DNA of 64,000 nucleotides from Paenibacillus sp. Soil787 (GCF_001429545.1 NZ_LMSP01000012.1:328555-392554); one strand, 5' to 3'. Positions 9,633 through 20,492 are shown, counted from the first letter of the stretch. Made by a program: numbers and translations. Notes: generated by a model from the sequence alone, not told the origin.

Positions 9633-11216
9633 CTATTCGTCTACTAACCATGTACGAAGCAAATTGACAAAGTCTTCTGGTCGCTTTTTTGCAAGAGTCT
9701 CTAGCTGCTTGCGTACTTGATTTTCATTCGTAACATTTTCGATATCAATCGTTGGAAGTTGTGCTTTGCCTGCTGCGAGATTCATTTCTTGATCCAACTG
9801 TTGTTGCGCAGCTTTTCTTCGTTTTCTAATTGCGAACCCTGCAATTAATCCAATTGCAAGCGCCGCTAAAGCTAAACCTGCATAGGTTAAGTATGTAGTC
9901 GTTTTCGAAGCCAGTGTATCCGTAGGTCTTGCAAAAGAATGTGCGAATACCGTAACTTTTTTCTGTAAATCTGCGTCTGTATATGTAACCTTATTATCTG
10001 CTAAAGCGGTTCTTACGATATTTACTAGCGCACTTTGCACCGCTGCCTTAGTCTCAGCCGTCAATGAATTGGGATCATCTTTAACCGGAGGCTCAATTCC
10101 TACATTTATACTTAGGTCTTTTACAACATAAGGCGTAGAGATAATATCGTTCGTAATTCGATTGACTTCATAATTGACAGTCTTATTATTTTTCTCTGAG
10201 TTAGATTTGCCTGAGCTGGCCGCCCCTGGGTAGCCTGGAACATCTGTAGCCCCTGTACCTGGTACACCGCCTGTATCAGCACCATTGTTCTGATACGACT
10301 CGCTTGCTTCCTGTAGAGAAATTTCCAACCCTTTTTGATCCACTTGATTCGGAGCGCTGACTAGCTGTTCTTTACTTTTCTTTTGATCAAAATTCATTGT
10401 TGAGAATATACTTACATTTACTTTATCTCGGCCAAACATTGTACCCAGCATCGTATTGATATTCTTCTGTAAATCATTTCGGAATTGATTATTAATATCT
10501 GCTTGACTACTTACTAAACTCGTAGAAGACGTTCCGCCGACCTTCGAAGATACCAGACTCTGTCCATACTGGTCAGAGATCGTTATATTCTCTAAAGGGA
10601 GATTCTTAACACTATGCGAAACTAAATTATAAATTGTATCAACCTTTGCTTGATCTAGTGTGTAGCCCTGTTTCGTTTGCACGACAACAGATGCCGTTGC
10701 TTTCTCTTGCTGTTGCTGTAAGAAAGGTCCTTCTTCTGGAAGAGAGATGAGAACTTTTGAACTAGCGATTGCTTGATTAGCGTTAATCAACTGTTGAAGC
10801 TCGCCTTGAATCGCGTTCAAGTATTTGACTTTGAATTCGTTGTCTGTAATACCAAATGAACTGCTGTCGCTAAATGCACCAAAGCCTAAAGAGCCGTTCT
10901 TATTTAAACCTTGGGACTCAACACCAAGCTTTACATTTGCTACTTCGCTTGTTGGTACTTCGATACTTTTACCATCAGCGCTAAGATGATACGGAATCTT
11001 TGCTGTATCCAGATAGGACTTGATCGCTGAAGCATCACTCGGCTGTAATTCCGTAAATGCGAGTGAATATTCCGTTTTTGATAAATTAATGCTTATAATT
11101 GCCGCAGTAAGAATCAGTAGGACAACTGTTGCTATAAAAGTGATTTTCGTAGTTCTACTATAACGATTCCAATATTGCTTCACCTTTTCCCAGTACTGGA
11201 GCAGGTTCTCGTTCAC
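9633..11216 (-). CDS. fliF: Flagellar MS-ring protein FliF
   Basis: FliF builds the MS ring in the cytoplasmic membrane. There are two membrane helices, about residues 24-44 and 437-460, enclosing the ring-building motifs and a flexible Gly/Ser/Asn-rich loop near residue 310-340. The C-terminal tail (LAKKRPEDFVNLLRTWLVDE) is the FliG-binding segment. The start is a GTG preceded by GAGGTGA. At 527 aa it is normal for the family. Confidence 0.96.
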   Translation of the reverse strand: MNENLLQYWEKVKQYWNRYSRTTKITFIATVVLLILTAAIISINLSKTEYSLAFTELQPSDASAIKSYLDTAKIPYHLSADGKSIEVPTSEVANVKLGVESQGLNKNGSLGFGAFSDSSSFGITDNEFKVKYLNAIQGELQQLINANQAIASSKVLISLPEEGPFLQQQQEKATASVVVQTKQGYTLDQAKVDTIYNLVSHSVKNLPLENITISDQYGQSLVSSKVGGTSSTSLVSSQADINNQFRNDLQKNINTMLGTMFGRDKVNVSIFSTMNFDQKKSKEQLVSAPNQVDQKGLEISLQEASESYQNNGADTGGVPGTGATDVPGYPGAASSGKSNSEKNNKTVNYEVNRITNDIISTPYVVKDLSINVGIEPPVKDDPNSLTAETKAAVQSALVNIVRTALADNKVTYTDADLQKKVTVFAHSFARPTDTLASKTTTYLTYAGLALAALAIGLIAGFAIRKRRKAAQQQLDQEMNLAAGKAQLPTIDIENVTNENQVRKQLETLAKKRPEDFVNLLRTWLVDE

Positions 11217-11259
11217 TCTGTCACCTCATCGAACCAAAATTTAGCAGCATCTAAGTCAA

Positions 11260-11568
11260 TCACAGCTGCATTCTCATCATTTCTTGGTATGCTTCAAGGA
11301 CTTTGTTTCTGACCTGTACAGTCAACTCAAGCCCTAGCGATGCTTTCTCAGAGGCAATTGTCAGTTGATGAACATCGGAAAGCTCACCTTTGATGAAACT
11401 CTGATTCAAATTGTCAACTTGCTGTTGTTGCGTGTTTAAATTTGTTATGGCGTCATTAAGGAACGAACCGAATCTTTTACCAAGGTCAGCAGCCCCTTCA
11501 CCAGAGTTATCCTTTGGTTGAATGGAACTCATGATGTTTAGTGGACTGTAACTTATTTTGTCAATCAT
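11260..11568 (-). CDS. fliE: Flagellar hook-basal body protein FliE
   Basis: FliE joins the MS ring to the rod. The 102-aa product has the family signature FGSFLNDAITNLNTQQQQVDNL and the C-terminal VQVRNKVLEAYQEMMRMQL. AGGAGGTTGC lies before the ATG. It sits between flgC and fliF as in all Bacillus-type operons. Confidence 0.95.
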   Translation of the reverse strand: MIDKISYSPLNIMSSIQPKDNSGEGAADLGKRFGSFLNDAITNLNTQQQQVDNLNQSFIKGELSDVHQLTIASEKASLGLELTVQVRNKVLEAYQEMMRMQL

Positions 11569-11588
11569 GATGCAACCTCCTGTAGTAG

Positions 11589-12038
11589 TTATCTACCAAT
11601 CTCCAAAGCTTTGGTTATCATTGATTTACTTGCATTAAGAGCGGTTACATTGGCTTCATAGGATCTAGTAGCAGAAATCATATCGACCATTTCTTTAAGC
11701 ACATCAACATTAGGCATATAAACAAATCCGTTCCCATCCGCATCTGGATGAGTTGGGTTATATACTTGTTTCAAAGGTGATTTATCTTCAAAAATTTTAT
11801 TCACCCTTACACCTTCGCCAGTACCATCAGCCATTGCCGATTTAAGCGACTGCGCAAAGCTGGGCTGTGACTTCGTTTCGAAAGCAACTAACTTCCTTGT
11901 ATAGGGAACCCATTTCCCATCTACGAACTTAGCACGTGTTGTATCCGCATTCGCTATATTAGAAGAGACAACATCCATTCTTAATCGCTGAGCAGTAAGT
12001 GCCGATGAACTGATGTCAAATCCATTGGTTAACCTCAT
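11589..12038 (-). CDS. flgC: Flagellar basal-body rod protein FlgC
   Basis: A 149-aa proximal rod protein with the N-terminal rod motif (LRMDVVSSNIANADTTRAK) and a C-terminal FlgC tail (MVDMISATRSYEANVTALNASKSM). It is six bases downstream of flgB, second gene of the operon. Confidence 0.96.
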   Translation of the reverse strand: MRLTNGFDISSSALTAQRLRMDVVSSNIANADTTRAKFVDGKWVPYTRKLVAFETKSQPSFAQSLKSAMADGTGEGVRVNKIFEDKSPLKQVYNPTHPDADGNGFVYMPNVDVLKEMVDMISATRSYEANVTALNASKSMITKALEIGR

Positions 12039-12044
12039 TGGTTA

Positions 12045-12452
12045 TTACTTCCCTCCTAAGACTGTGCGCATTTTTTTGAACTCGCTGTTCATTTGTTGAA
12101 TCATTGCATTGTATTTAAGTTGATTTTTGGCCATTAAAGACATTTCATAATCCATATCGACATTGTTCATATTGTTATTAATCGCTGTCGATTCATCTGT
12201 TTTTATTTCTGAATTTGGCAGATTTGTGGATTTCCCTATTAAGAAATGCCTAGGGTCTGTCCGATAACCTTCTATAGAGGGTGTTGATGAATCCATCTGA
12301 CCTTGTAAAAGTTCTTCGAACACGACATCTGATCGCTTAAAGAAGGGTGTATCCGCATTGGCTACGTTGTTTGCTACAACCTTTTGTCTCAGAGTCGATG
12401 CATCCAGCGATCGCTCCATCAAGTTCCAACTTGGTTTGTCTAATAAAGACAT
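12045..12452 (-). CDS. flgB: Flagellar basal-body rod protein FlgB
   Basis: A 135-aa proximal rod protein, first gene of the fla/che operon. It shows LRQKVVANNVANADTPFFKRSDVVFEELL near the N-terminus and VDMDYEMSLMAKNQLKYNAMIQQMN near the C-terminus, both typical of FlgB. The operon promoter must lie in the 220 bases between it and codY. Confidence 0.96.
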   Translation of the reverse strand: MSLLDKPSWNLMERSLDASTLRQKVVANNVANADTPFFKRSDVVFEELLQGQMDSSTPSIEGYRTDPRHFLIGKSTNLPNSEIKTDESTAINNNMNNVDMDYEMSLMAKNQLKYNAMIQQMNSEFKKMRTVLGGK

Positions 12453-12627
12453 TTCGATACCCCCGTCAATAGAATATTCGACTTATACTTCAACATTGTA
12501 ATTATCGATTCCTTCTTATTTCGACATTATTTTCATAAAATAATTTGAAATGGACCTTATTGTAGAATTATGTAAAACATTCGGTAACCTTCCTTATCAT
12601 CTAAGATATCACGTAAACTTACAATAA
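12453..12627 (-). promoter_or_regulatory. Upstream region of the fla/che operon
   Basis: This AT-rich stretch separates the codY terminator from flgB and must hold the operon promoter. I see TTTACA and several TATA-like hexamers on the minus strand, but no pair convincing enough to name, and no clear SigD-type GCCGATAT box. A CGGGGGTATCG segment just before flgB contains the ribosome binding site. Confidence 0.45.
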
Positions 12628-12665
12628 GAAAAAAGCCCTATCTTTTACAAGACAGGACTTTTTTA
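12628..12665 (-). terminator. Rho-independent terminator of codY
   Basis: Reading the minus strand, a 12-base arm AAGTCCTGTCTT pairs (two G-U wobbles) with AAGATAGGGCTT around a GTAA loop and is followed by a T run. It lies just after the codY stop codon and before the flgB promoter region. The flanking A and T runs make it potentially bidirectional. Confidence 0.8.
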
Positions 12666-12674
12666 TGTGTTTAA

Positions 12675-13460
12675 CTATAGTTTTGTTTTTAATTGCTCAA
12701 TACTTTGTATTAATTGCTCATTTAAAATACGGATATAAGTGCCCTTCATACCAAGCGAGCGAGTTTCAATAACTCCGGCGCTTTCCAGTTTGCGAAGTGC
12801 ATTAACAATAACAGAACGAGTAATGCCTACCCGATCGGCAATTTTGCTCGCTACCAAAAGACCTTCCTTACCATCTAATTCTTCAAAAATGTGTTCCACT
12901 GCTTCCATTTCACTGAAAGATAAGGAACCGATCGCAACTTGAACGACTGCTTTACTTCTAGCTTCTTCCTCTATTTCCTCGGCACGTTCTCTTAATATTT
13001 CCATTGCGATAACTGTAGATCCATATTCAGCCAGAACTAAGTCATCATCAATGAAAGTTCCTTCGCTACGACTTAAAATAAGTGTTCCCAATCGAGAGCC
13101 GCCACCAATAATTGGTACTAAAGTCGTATGCGTGTATGGAAACATATCCTTCATTTGCTCCGTGTAATAGAAATATGGACTGTCAGGTTCTGCTGTTGAT
13201 GATGTTTCCTCAATCTTCAAGAGCAGATTGTTAGACTCCATCGGAAATCTGCGTTCAATTAATATGGTCTGATTCATTTCGGGTGAAACCGGATCATTCG
13301 TTACCGCATATCCTAAAATTTTGCCTTTGCGGCTAACGACGTAGATATTCGCGATAACAATATCACGCAGCACCTCGGCCATATCCATAAAGCTAACTGC
13401 ATTGCCAGCTTCTTTTTGCAGCAAGCGATTTAGCCTTCTTGTTTTATTTAATAAACTCAT
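12675..13460 (-). CDS. codY: GTP- and branched-chain amino acid-sensing repressor CodY
   Basis: CodY represses nutrient-stress genes when isoleucine/valine and GTP are high. The 261-aa product has the N-terminal GAF ligand-binding domain (start [15 protein letters not shown]) and the C-terminal winged HTH, whose helix [32 protein letters not shown] (residues about 203-234) is nearly invariant in Firmicutes. It is last in the hslV-hslU-codY unit and has its own terminator. Confidence 0.97.
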   Translation of the reverse strand: MSLLNKTRRLNRLLQKEAGNAVSFMDMAEVLRDIVIANIYVVSRKGKILGYAVTNDPVSPEMNQTILIERRFPMESNNLLLKIEETSSTAEPDSPYFYYTEQMKDMFPYTHTTLVPIIGGGSRLGTLILSRSEGTFIDDDLVLAEYGSTVIAMEILRERAEEIEEEARSKAVVQVAIGSLSFSEMEAVEHIFEELDGKEGLLVASKIADRVGITRSVIVNALRKLESAGVIETRSLGMKGTYIRILNEQLIQSIEQLKTKL

Positions 13461-13501
13461 TTAACTGCCTCCTACTTACTTCACCATGCGATAGTTCTTT
13501 A

Positions 13502-14899
13502 TTATAAGATATATTGACTTAAATCTCGGTTTTGTACAATATCACTAAGCTTCTCACGGACATATTCCGGGTTAATGACAATAGACTCCAATGTAAGCTC
13601 AGGCGCTTCAAAAGATAGATCCTCCAGCAATTTTTCTAAAATGGTGTGTAATCGCCGGGCACCAATATTCTCGGTATTCTGATTAACTTCAACAGCAATA
13701 CGAGCAATTTCATAAATAGCTTCGTCCGCAAACTCAACCGTTATACCTTCCGTTTGCAACAAAGCAGTATATTGTTTGGTTAATGCATTTTTAGGTTCTT
13801 TTAAAATAGAAACAAAGTCTTCCAAGGTTAAGTTACTTAACTCTACTCGGATCGGGAACCTTCCCTGAAGCTCTGGGATTAAATCAGAAGGCTTTGCAAT
13901 ATGGAAAGCACCTGCACCAATAAATAAGACATAATCCGTCTTCACGGGCCCATATTTGGTTACAACCGTCGATCCCTCTACAATCGGTAAAATGTCTCGT
14001 TGAACACCTTCCCGAGAGATGTCCGGTCCGCTGCCGCCGCGGCTATTACTTGCGATCTTATCGATCTCATCAATAAAAATTATACCGGATTGTTCTGCGC
14101 GGTTAACAGATTCCTGGATCACTTCATCCATGTCAATCAATCTTTGCGCTTCTTCCTGCGTCAACACTTTCCTAGCTTCCTTAACAAGCAGCTTACGTTT
14201 CTTCATTTTCTTCGGGAGTAGATTGCCGAACATCTCCTGCATATTCATTCCAGCTTGTTCATTGCCTTGGCCAGCCAGCATATCCATCATCGATGGTGAA
14301 GAGTCTTCCACCTCGATTTCTACAACTTCATTCTCTAATTTACCATTAGTCAATTGCTCTGCGATTTGAGCCCTTTTAGCGGCAAGCGAAGGATCTGGCG
14401 CACTTTCTTCTTGATCCGGTTGGTTTTGCCCTCCAAACAGCATTTCAAGAGGATTACGCTGCGTTTTGGCACGCGTCGGACTTGGTGCCAACAAGGTAAC
14501 AAGGCGCTCGTTAGCGAGCTTCTCAGCACGGTCTTTGACCTTTTCCATCCGCTCAACCTTAACCATGCGTACTGAAGTTTCGATCAGATCACGTACCATT
14601 GACTCCACATCGCGACCAACATAACCAACTTCTGTGAATTTGGTCGCCTCGATCTTAATAAATGGTGCGCCTACCAATTTAGCTAGTCTGCGAGCAATTT
14701 CAGTCTTTCCAACGCCGGTAGGCCCGATCATAAGTATATTCTTCGGAACAATTTCATCCCGCATAGACTCATCCACGAGGTTTCTCCGATATCGGTTTCG
14801 CAGAGCAATAGCAACCGATTTTTTCGCTTTTTTCTGACCTACTATGTATCGATCCAATTCTTGGACAATTTGTTTAGGTGTAAGGGAGCTGTTTGCCAT
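13502..14899 (-). CDS. hslU: ATP-dependent protease ATPase subunit HslU (ClpY)
   Basis: HslU is the AAA+ unfoldase that feeds HslV. The Walker A motif [15 protein letters not shown] is near residue 57, the I-domain insertion spans about 110-240, Walker [10 protein letters not shown] is near 270, and the C-terminal end DLSQYIL is the tail that inserts into HslV pockets. Length 465 aa. It follows hslV across a 132-bp gap filled with palindromic repeats rather than overlapping it. Confidence 0.97.
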   Translation of the reverse strand: MANSSLTPKQIVQELDRYIVGQKKAKKSVAIALRNRYRRNLVDESMRDEIVPKNILMIGPTGVGKTEIARRLAKLVGAPFIKIEATKFTEVGYVGRDVESMVRDLIETSVRMVKVERMEKVKDRAEKLANERLVTLLAPSPTRAKTQRNPLEMLFGGQNQPDQEESAPDPSLAAKRAQIAEQLTNGKLENEVVEIEVEDSSPSMMDMLAGQGNEQAGMNMQEMFGNLLPKKMKKRKLLVKEARKVLTQEEAQRLIDMDEVIQESVNRAEQSGIIFIDEIDKIASNSRGGSGPDISREGVQRDILPIVEGSTVVTKYGPVKTDYVLFIGAGAFHIAKPSDLIPELQGRFPIRVELSNLTLEDFVSILKEPKNALTKQYTALLQTEGITVEFADEAIYEIARIAVEVNQNTENIGARRLHTILEKLLEDLSFEAPELTLESIVINPEYVREKLSDIVQNRDLSQYIL

Positions 14900-14915
14900 T
14901 TTGTACCCTCCTAAA

Positions 14916-15033
14916 AGTTTTGCTTTAGCAAAACTAACATCGTAAGCGTAAACTGAGTTTTCCGTAGGAAAACTTGCGTCGTAAGCATAGGCTTAGTTTT
15001 GCTTTAGCAAAACTAACATCGTAAGCGTAAACT
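14916..15033 (-). repeat. Three tandem palindromic repeat units between hslV and hslU
   Basis: Units of 39-40 bases at 14916-14954, 14955-14994 and 14995-15033. Units 1 and 3 are identical and start with the palindrome AGTTTTGC-TTTA-GCAAAACT, then carry TCGTAAGCGTA. Unit 2 carries the related palindrome AGTTTTCC-GTA-GGAAAACT and TCGTAAGCATA. The last unit reaches into the hslV stop codon. Each can fold as a strong hairpin in the hslV-hslU transcript. Confidence 0.85.
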
Positions 15034-15586
15034 ATTCAATCTCTTCCACAATGATATTATGATTCGTAAACACGCATATTTCGGCTGCAGTCGTTAGGGC
15101 AGCGTGGGCTATTTCCTTAGCACTTAGTGACGACGCATGGCGATACAATGCTCTTCCTGCAGCTAATGCAAAACTGCCGCCAGACCCAATAGCCAAAATA
15201 CCGTCATCAGGTTCAATAACTTCACCATTTCCTGAGAGCAGCAGTAAACCGGATGAATCCATAACGATCATCATGGCTTCAAGCCTCCGCAGAACGCGAT
15301 CTTGACGCCAATCCTTCGTAAGCTCCACCGCAGCACGCTGCAAATTACCGTGGTGTTCCTCCAGCTTGCCTTCGAATTTCTCAAAAAGTGTAATCGCATC
15401 GGCAACAGAACCAGCAAAACCAGCGATGACCTTCCCTCTATGTAAACGCCGAACTTTTTTGGCCGTGCTTTTCATAATCATGCTGTTGCCAAATGTCACT
15501 TGCCCATCTCCGGCAATAGCTCCCTTACCTTGATGACGAATGGCAAAGATTGTTGTCGCATGAAACGTAGCTTGATTAGGATCCAT
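15032..15586 (-). CDS. hslV: ATP-dependent protease proteolytic subunit HslV (ClpQ/CodW)
   Basis: HslV is the proteasome-like peptidase of the HslUV complex. The 184-aa product contains [24 protein letters not shown], where the first Thr (residue 11) aligns with the N-terminal nucleophile of E. coli HslV. Thus an N-terminal extension [10 protein letters not shown] must be processed, or another residue serves as nucleophile; B. subtilis ClpQ instead uses an N-terminal Ser. The ATG with GAGAGGTGA upstream leaves no better start. Confidence 0.95.
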   Translation of the reverse strand: MDPNQATFHATTIFAIRHQGKGAIAGDGQVTFGNSMIMKSTAKKVRRLHRGKVIAGFAGSVADAITLFEKFEGKLEEHHGNLQRAAVELTKDWRQDRVLRRLEAMMIVMDSSGLLLLSGNGEVIEPDDGILAIGSGGSFALAAGRALYRHASSLSAKEIAHAALTTAAEICVFTNHNIIVEEIE

Positions 15587-15783
15587 CTTTTCTCACCTCT
15601 CAAATGGAATCATACACCATGAAAGTCACTCTCTTTGCGCTGGTTTCGGTCTCATAAATGAGATAAACCTCTAGCGAGATCAATTCAAGAAATGACCGCA
15701 TCTAGAGGTAAATGTATGAGGAAACGAATGAAAAATGCTACAAAACATAATTATAGTACCATAGCCAATAGACCAATTACAAC
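15587..15783. other. Intergenic region trmFO-hslV, no xerC
   Basis: About 200 bases without a gene. B. subtilis has xerC (codV) at this place; no remnant reading frame of it is visible. An 8-bp stem ACCTCTAG (15667-15674) / CTAGAGGT (15702-15709) with a 27-base loop lies in the hslV leader; no T run follows, so it is not an obvious terminator. Confidence 0.6.
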
Positions 15784-17100
15784 CTACTCTGCATATGTTT
15801 TCTTAAAATTCTGAATACTCTCCAAAGCTCGATTAGCCAGCTTCTCGTATTTTTCTTTTTTATTGCGAATTCGTTCAGGTAACTGTGGAAGTAAACCGAA
15901 ATTAGCATTCATCGGCTGAAAATGTTTGAAGTCGGCTGTCGTGATGTAATGTGCCATACTCCCTAAAGTCGTTTCCTCAGGTACAACCAAGCAAGACTGC
16001 CCTTTAGCTAAGCGCCCCGCATTCATACCTGCTATAAGACCAGAAGCCGCAGATTCCACATATCCTTCTACACCCGTCATTTGACCTGCAAAAAACAGAT
16101 TCTCACGACGTTTAAATTGATAAGTCGGTTCAAGAAGCTTAGGAGAGTTAATAAACGTGTTGCGATGCATAACACCAAAGCGTACGAACTCTGCTTGCTC
16201 TAATCCTGGAATTAAGGATAACACCCGTTTCTGCTCTCCCCACTTCAAATGGGTTTGGAAACCGACTAAGTTATACAAAGTTCCCGCTGCATTATCTTGA
16301 CGTAGTTGAACGACAGCATGCGGCATCTTACCTGTATGTGGATTTATTAAACCGACTGGTTTCATTGGCCCGAACAGAACCGTTTGTCTACCGCGCTTCG
16401 CCATGACTTCTAAGGGCATGCAGCCTTCGAAATAAATTTCTTTCTCGAATTCCTTCAGTTCAGCAACCTCTGCAGTGATTAAAGCTTCATAGAAAACATT
16501 GAACTCTTCTTCTGTCATAGGACAGTTAAGGTAAGCAGCCTCTCCTTTGTCATAGCGGGAAGCCAAGTACACTTTATTCATATCAATGGAGTCCTTCTCC
16601 ACGATCGGAGCTGCTGCATCATAAAAGTACAAGTACTCCTCACCCATAAGCTCTTTGAGGCCTGCAGAAAGTGCTGGTGATGTTAATGGACCTGAGGCAA
16701 CTACGGTAATGCCTTCAGGCAAAGTTTGAACTTCCTCATTGCGAACTTCTATGAGCGGATGGTTGCGAAGCGTCGTTGTAACAGCTTGAGAGAACCCGTC
16801 ACGGTCAACAGCTAACGCACCCCCTGCCGGTACAGCATGCTCATCTGCACAAGTTAGAATGAGTGAATCCATACGTCTCATTTCTTCCTTTAGTACTCCG
16901 ACAGCGTTGGTAAGGCCATTCGAACGTAGAGAGTTACTACAGACTAACTCAGCAAATTGATCAGTTATATGGGCTGGGGTTTTACGGACATTACGCATTT
17001 CGTATAAAGTAACAGGCACACCCTGACGGGCAATTTGCCAGGCGGCTTCACTTCCAGCCAATCCTGCACCGATGACTGTTACTCTTGGATATTCTGGCAA
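15784..17100 (-). CDS. trmFO: Folate-dependent tRNA(U54) methyltransferase TrmFO
   Basis: TrmFO makes 5-methyluridine at position 54 of tRNA using methylene-THF and FAD. The FAD-binding motif [16 protein letters not shown] is at residues 9-24; the family segments [10 protein letters not shown] and [19 protein letters not shown] are present. The start is TTG with AGAGGTG upstream. Length 438 aa. It lies 12 bases after topA. Confidence 0.96.
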   Translation of the reverse strand: MPEYPRVTVIGAGLAGSEAAWQIARQGVPVTLYEMRNVRKTPAHITDQFAELVCSNSLRSNGLTNAVGVLKEEMRRMDSLILTCADEHAVPAGGALAVDRDGFSQAVTTTLRNHPLIEVRNEEVQTLPEGITVVASGPLTSPALSAGLKELMGEEYLYFYDAAAPIVEKDSIDMNKVYLASRYDKGEAAYLNCPMTEEEFNVFYEALITAEVAELKEFEKEIYFEGCMPLEVMAKRGRQTVLFGPMKPVGLINPHTGKMPHAVVQLRQDNAAGTLYNLVGFQTHLKWGEQKRVLSLIPGLEQAEFVRFGVMHRNTFINSPKLLEPTYQFKRRENLFFAGQMTGVEGYVESAASGLIAGMNAGRLAKGQSCLVVPEETTLGSMAHYITTADFKHFQPMNANFGLLPQLPERIRNKKEKYEKLANRALESIQNFKKTYAE

Positions 17101-17112
17101 AATCGGACACCT

Positions 17113-19215
17113 CTAATCTTTCATATCATCTGAATTATCATCACTAGCTTCTTCTTTATGATCACACTGTGTACATTGAATAGTCACACCGTTCTTGCTT
17201 CTTTTCTCGATCATCATCGAGCTGCAAACAGGACATGGCTTATTGACCGGTTTATCCCATGAAACAAAGTCACAGGCTGGATACTGATCGCAGCCATAGA
17301 AAACACGCCCTTTTTTGCTTCTGCGTTCGACAATTTTCCCTATATGACAAGTTGGACATGTAACACCAATATCTTTAATGATCGGTTTCGTATTGCGGCA
17401 ATCCGGGAATCCAGAGCATGCCAGAAACTTACCGAAACGCCCCATTTTATAGACGAGATGTTTACCGCATTTCTCGCAAATCTCTTCTGAGATTTCATCC
17501 TGAATTTCGATTTCCTTCATTTCCTCTTCAGCGAATATAAGCCGCTTTTCAAAGGACGTGTAGAACGTATCCAGAACTCGGACCCAGTCTTCTTTTCCTT
17601 CTTCGACGAAGTCAAGCTCTTCTTCCATATGAGCCGTAAACTCGATATCAAGAATTTCAGGAAAAAACTCCTGCATCAATTGAATAACTAATTCACCTAG
17701 CTCTGTAGGCACGAATTTCTTCTCTTCAATGGCAACATATCCACGCTTCTGAATCGTCTCCAGTGTCGGTGCATACGTACTCGGACGCCCAATACCCATT
17801 TCCTCTAACGCCCTTACTAAACGCGCTTCTGTATACCTTGGAGGCGGTTGAGTAAAGTGCTGCTTCGGATCCACGCTTTGCTTCTGTAAAGAATCTCCCT
17901 TAGTCAGAGGCGGCAGCAATTTGTCCTCTTCTGTCGTCCCGTCGTCATTGCTCTCGACATAAACTTTCATAAATCCAGCAAACTTCATCTTGGACCCATT
18001 TGCTCTAAATACGGTTTCTCCAGCTGTTAAATCAATGGTCATCGTATCCAGGATGGCTGAAGACATTTGACTAGCTACGAAACGATCCCAGACCAGCTTG
18101 TACAGACGATATTGATCTTTACTGAGAAATGCCTTCATTTGATCGGGTTCTCGAAGTACAGATGTAGGTCGAATACCTTCATGCGCGTCTTGCGCATTAG
18201 CATTTTTCTTCGTGTACTGGCGAGGTGTCTCCGGGTAGAAATCAGGGCCATATTTATTAAAGATAAAATCTTTGGCTTCTTCTTGGGCAACCTGCGAAAT
18301 ACGGGTGGAATCGGTACGCATATAGGTAATCAAACCAACCGTACCTTCTTTTCCTAGGTCTATTCCTTCATATAACTGCTGTGCCACAGACATCGTCTTC
18401 GACGCACGGAAATTAAGTTTCCTCGCAGCTTCCTGCTGCATAGAGCTTGTAATGAAAGGAGGAGAAGGATTACGCTGGCGTTCTTTCTCTTTCACTTCTT
18501 TCACTGTGAAAGCATCACTGCCCATCGCAGCTAAAATCAGATCGACATCCTCTTGCGAGTGTAGTTCCTTTTTCTCACCGTTTATGCTATGATACTTCGC
18601 TTCGAACACGGTTTTACCAGCATCCAAAAGGGCGGTAATCGACCAATATTCTTCAGGTTCGAAGGCCTTGATTTCATTCTCTCTGTCTTGTATCAATTTA
18701 ACCGCAACCGACTGTACACGGCCTGCTGATAATCCTTTTTTTACTTTTTTCCAAAGTAAAGGACTGATTTTATAACCAACGAGTCGGTCCAATATGCGCC
18801 GAGCTTGCTGTGCGTTAACGAGATCTTGATTGATTCGGCGCGGAGTTTTGAAAGCATCCTTTACCGCATCCTTCGTTATCTCATTAAATACAACACGGCA
18901 GAGTTCTTCGGAACCAACGTCCAAATAATGAGCTAAGTGCCAGGCAATAGCTTCACCTTCACGATCCGGATCCGCCGCCAGATATATTTTTTTTACTTTT
19001 TTACTCGCATCTTTTAATTCTTTAAGTATAGAACCTTTACCGCGGATTGTTATGTATTTAGGCTCAAAGTTACGATCCACTTCTACGCCAATTTGGCTTT
19101 TCGGAAGGTCGCGAATATGACCCATTGAGGCTTTTACGATAAATTTACTTCCCAAATATTTGCCAATGGTTTTGGCTTTTGCTGGTGACTCAACTATGAC
19201 TAAAGAATCCGCCAT
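17113..19215 (-). CDS. topA: DNA topoisomerase I
   Basis: Type IA topoisomerase that relaxes negative supercoils. The N-terminal Toprim domain ([18 protein letters not shown], with [14 protein letters not shown]), the active-site region [14 protein letters not shown] (catalytic Tyr) and a C-terminal array of zinc ribbons ([23 protein letters not shown]) are visible. The ATG at 19215 (700 aa) is chosen over an in-frame TTG 30 bases upstream, because the latter would place the ribosome binding site inside the coding frame. Confidence 0.97.
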   Translation of the reverse strand: MADSLVIVESPAKAKTIGKYLGSKFIVKASMGHIRDLPKSQIGVEVDRNFEPKYITIRGKGSILKELKDASKKVKKIYLAADPDREGEAIAWHLAHYLDVGSEELCRVVFNEITKDAVKDAFKTPRRINQDLVNAQQARRILDRLVGYKISPLLWKKVKKGLSAGRVQSVAVKLIQDRENEIKAFEPEEYWSITALLDAGKTVFEAKYHSINGEKKELHSQEDVDLILAAMGSDAFTVKEVKEKERQRNPSPPFITSSMQQEAARKLNFRASKTMSVAQQLYEGIDLGKEGTVGLITYMRTDSTRISQVAQEEAKDFIFNKYGPDFYPETPRQYTKKNANAQDAHEGIRPTSVLREPDQMKAFLSKDQYRLYKLVWDRFVASQMSSAILDTMTIDLTAGETVFRANGSKMKFAGFMKVYVESNDDGTTEEDKLLPPLTKGDSLQKQSVDPKQHFTQPPPRYTEARLVRALEEMGIGRPSTYAPTLETIQKRGYVAIEEKKFVPTELGELVIQLMQEFFPEILDIEFTAHMEEELDFVEEGKEDWVRVLDTFYTSFEKRLIFAEEEMKEIEIQDEISEEICEKCGKHLVYKMGRFGKFLACSGFPDCRNTKPIIKDIGVTCPTCHIGKIVERRSKKGRVFYGCDQYPACDFVSWDKPVNKPCPVCSSMMIEKRSKNGVTIQCTQCDHKEEASDDNSDDMKD

Positions 19216-19284
19216 GGATCGTCCTTCCTCCCCTCTTGGTTTCAAGGTAAAGTCTATTGGCGAGAAGAAAAGCTTCGTATTAGC

Positions 19285-20376
19285 CTATGCTAGTATGTAA
19301 GTAGAACCCGGAAGCTGTTTAATCGCCTTTTTCATTAGTAAAGATAACAGAACTGCATGCAAATGTCCAAACGTAAATTGACCGTCCTCTAACAGCGCAT
19401 CAATCGAGACAGGCTCATTCGACAACTTTCGAACAATTTTGTCTTCCTCATCCGTAAGCGAAAATGCCGGCAAAGGCTTCTTCATGGCACTCTGATCTTC
19501 CGCGCTTAACATATGTTTATAATCCTCAACAATCTCATCAACACGGGTAACTAGTTTAGCGCCATCCTTTAGAAGCTTGTGGACACCACTACTTTGGTTA
19601 GAGTCAATTGGACCAGGAACTGCGAATACATCTCTTGATTCATCTACGGCAAATTCTACTGTTATCAGCGAACCACTATCTTCTGCTGCCTCTACAACCG
19701 TAACTCCTAATGACAATCCGGCTATGATTCGATTCCTCTGCGGGAACATACCTGGCTTCATACCCGTACCAATGGGATATTCAGAAATGATAACACCCAC
19801 TTGTTCTATATTTCGATATAATAATGCATTCTCACGCGGATAAATTTGATTAATCGCACATCCAAGAACAGCAACCGTTTTGGATTTACCTTGCAATGCA
19901 CCAATATGGGCCTTGCTGTCAATACCTCTCGCCAATCCGCTCACGATACCGAATCCTGCTCTTGAAAGGGCAGCTGCCCACTCCTCAGCAATCTTTTTCC
20001 CATAAAGCGTAGGGGTACGTGTTCCTACCATACCGAGGAGACGCCCATTTAATAATGATACATTTCCTTTCACATATAAAACCCAGGGAGGCTGCGCAAT
20101 TTCTTTAAGAATCGATGGGTAGTCTTCATCCAAAAGCGTAAGAATTTGAATGGATTGCTTCTTATATAACTGAAGCTTTTGCTCAATAAAAGTCGGTGTA
20201 AACCGCGTGGCGATTTGTTCAGCAATGGAAGTTCGTATACCTTTGGAGGCAATTGCTGCAGCCGAAAGCTTAAACAGCTCCTCAGGTTCAGGAAAGCGGC
20301 TCAGGAGCTGAAGAATCGTTTTCCAACCAACGCCCTCGAGCTCGTGAAGACCAAACAAAATAAAACGATTATCCAT
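19285..20376 (-). CDS. dprA: DNA processing protein DprA
   Basis: DprA loads RecA on incoming single-stranded DNA during natural transformation. The Rossmann-like core is clear (GMVGTRTPTLYGKKIAEEW, GFGIVSGLARGIDSKAHIGAL, FPQRNRIIAGLS), followed by a C-terminal winged-helix domain. The ATG at 20376 (363 aa) follows GAAGGGAGTG. The gene is of interest because the neighbouring competence-linked gene comM is split by an element. Confidence 0.96.
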   Translation of the reverse strand: MDNRFILFGLHELEGVGWKTILQLLSRFPEPEELFKLSAAAIASKGIRTSIAEQIATRFTPTFIEQKLQLYKKQSIQILTLLDEDYPSILKEIAQPPWVLYVKGNVSLLNGRLLGMVGTRTPTLYGKKIAEEWAAALSRAGFGIVSGLARGIDSKAHIGALQGKSKTVAVLGCAINQIYPRENALLYRNIEQVGVIISEYPIGTGMKPGMFPQRNRIIAGLSLGVTVVEAAEDSGSLITVEFAVDESRDVFAVPGPIDSNQSSGVHKLLKDGAKLVTRVDEIVEDYKHMLSAEDQSAMKKPLPAFSLTDEEDKIVRKLSNEPVSIDALLEDGQFTFGHLHAVLLSLLMKKAIKQLPGSTYILA

Positions 20377-20428
20377 AAGTATATACACTCCCTTCTAGAA
20401 TAACAAATGGTTGCAAAGCCAAGAAAAA

Positions 20429-20471
20429 CAAAAAACCTCCCAAATCCCTGAAACAGGGATATGGAAGGTTG
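20429..20471 (-). terminator. Rho-independent terminator after sucD
   Basis: On the minus strand AACCTTCC-at-ATCCCTG pairs with CAGGGAT-tt-GGGAGGTT around a TTT loop and is followed by TTTTTTG. It ends the sucCD transcript and separates it from dprA. Confidence 0.92.
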
Positions 20472-20492
20472 CTTACCTTCGTTAGAAGAAAA

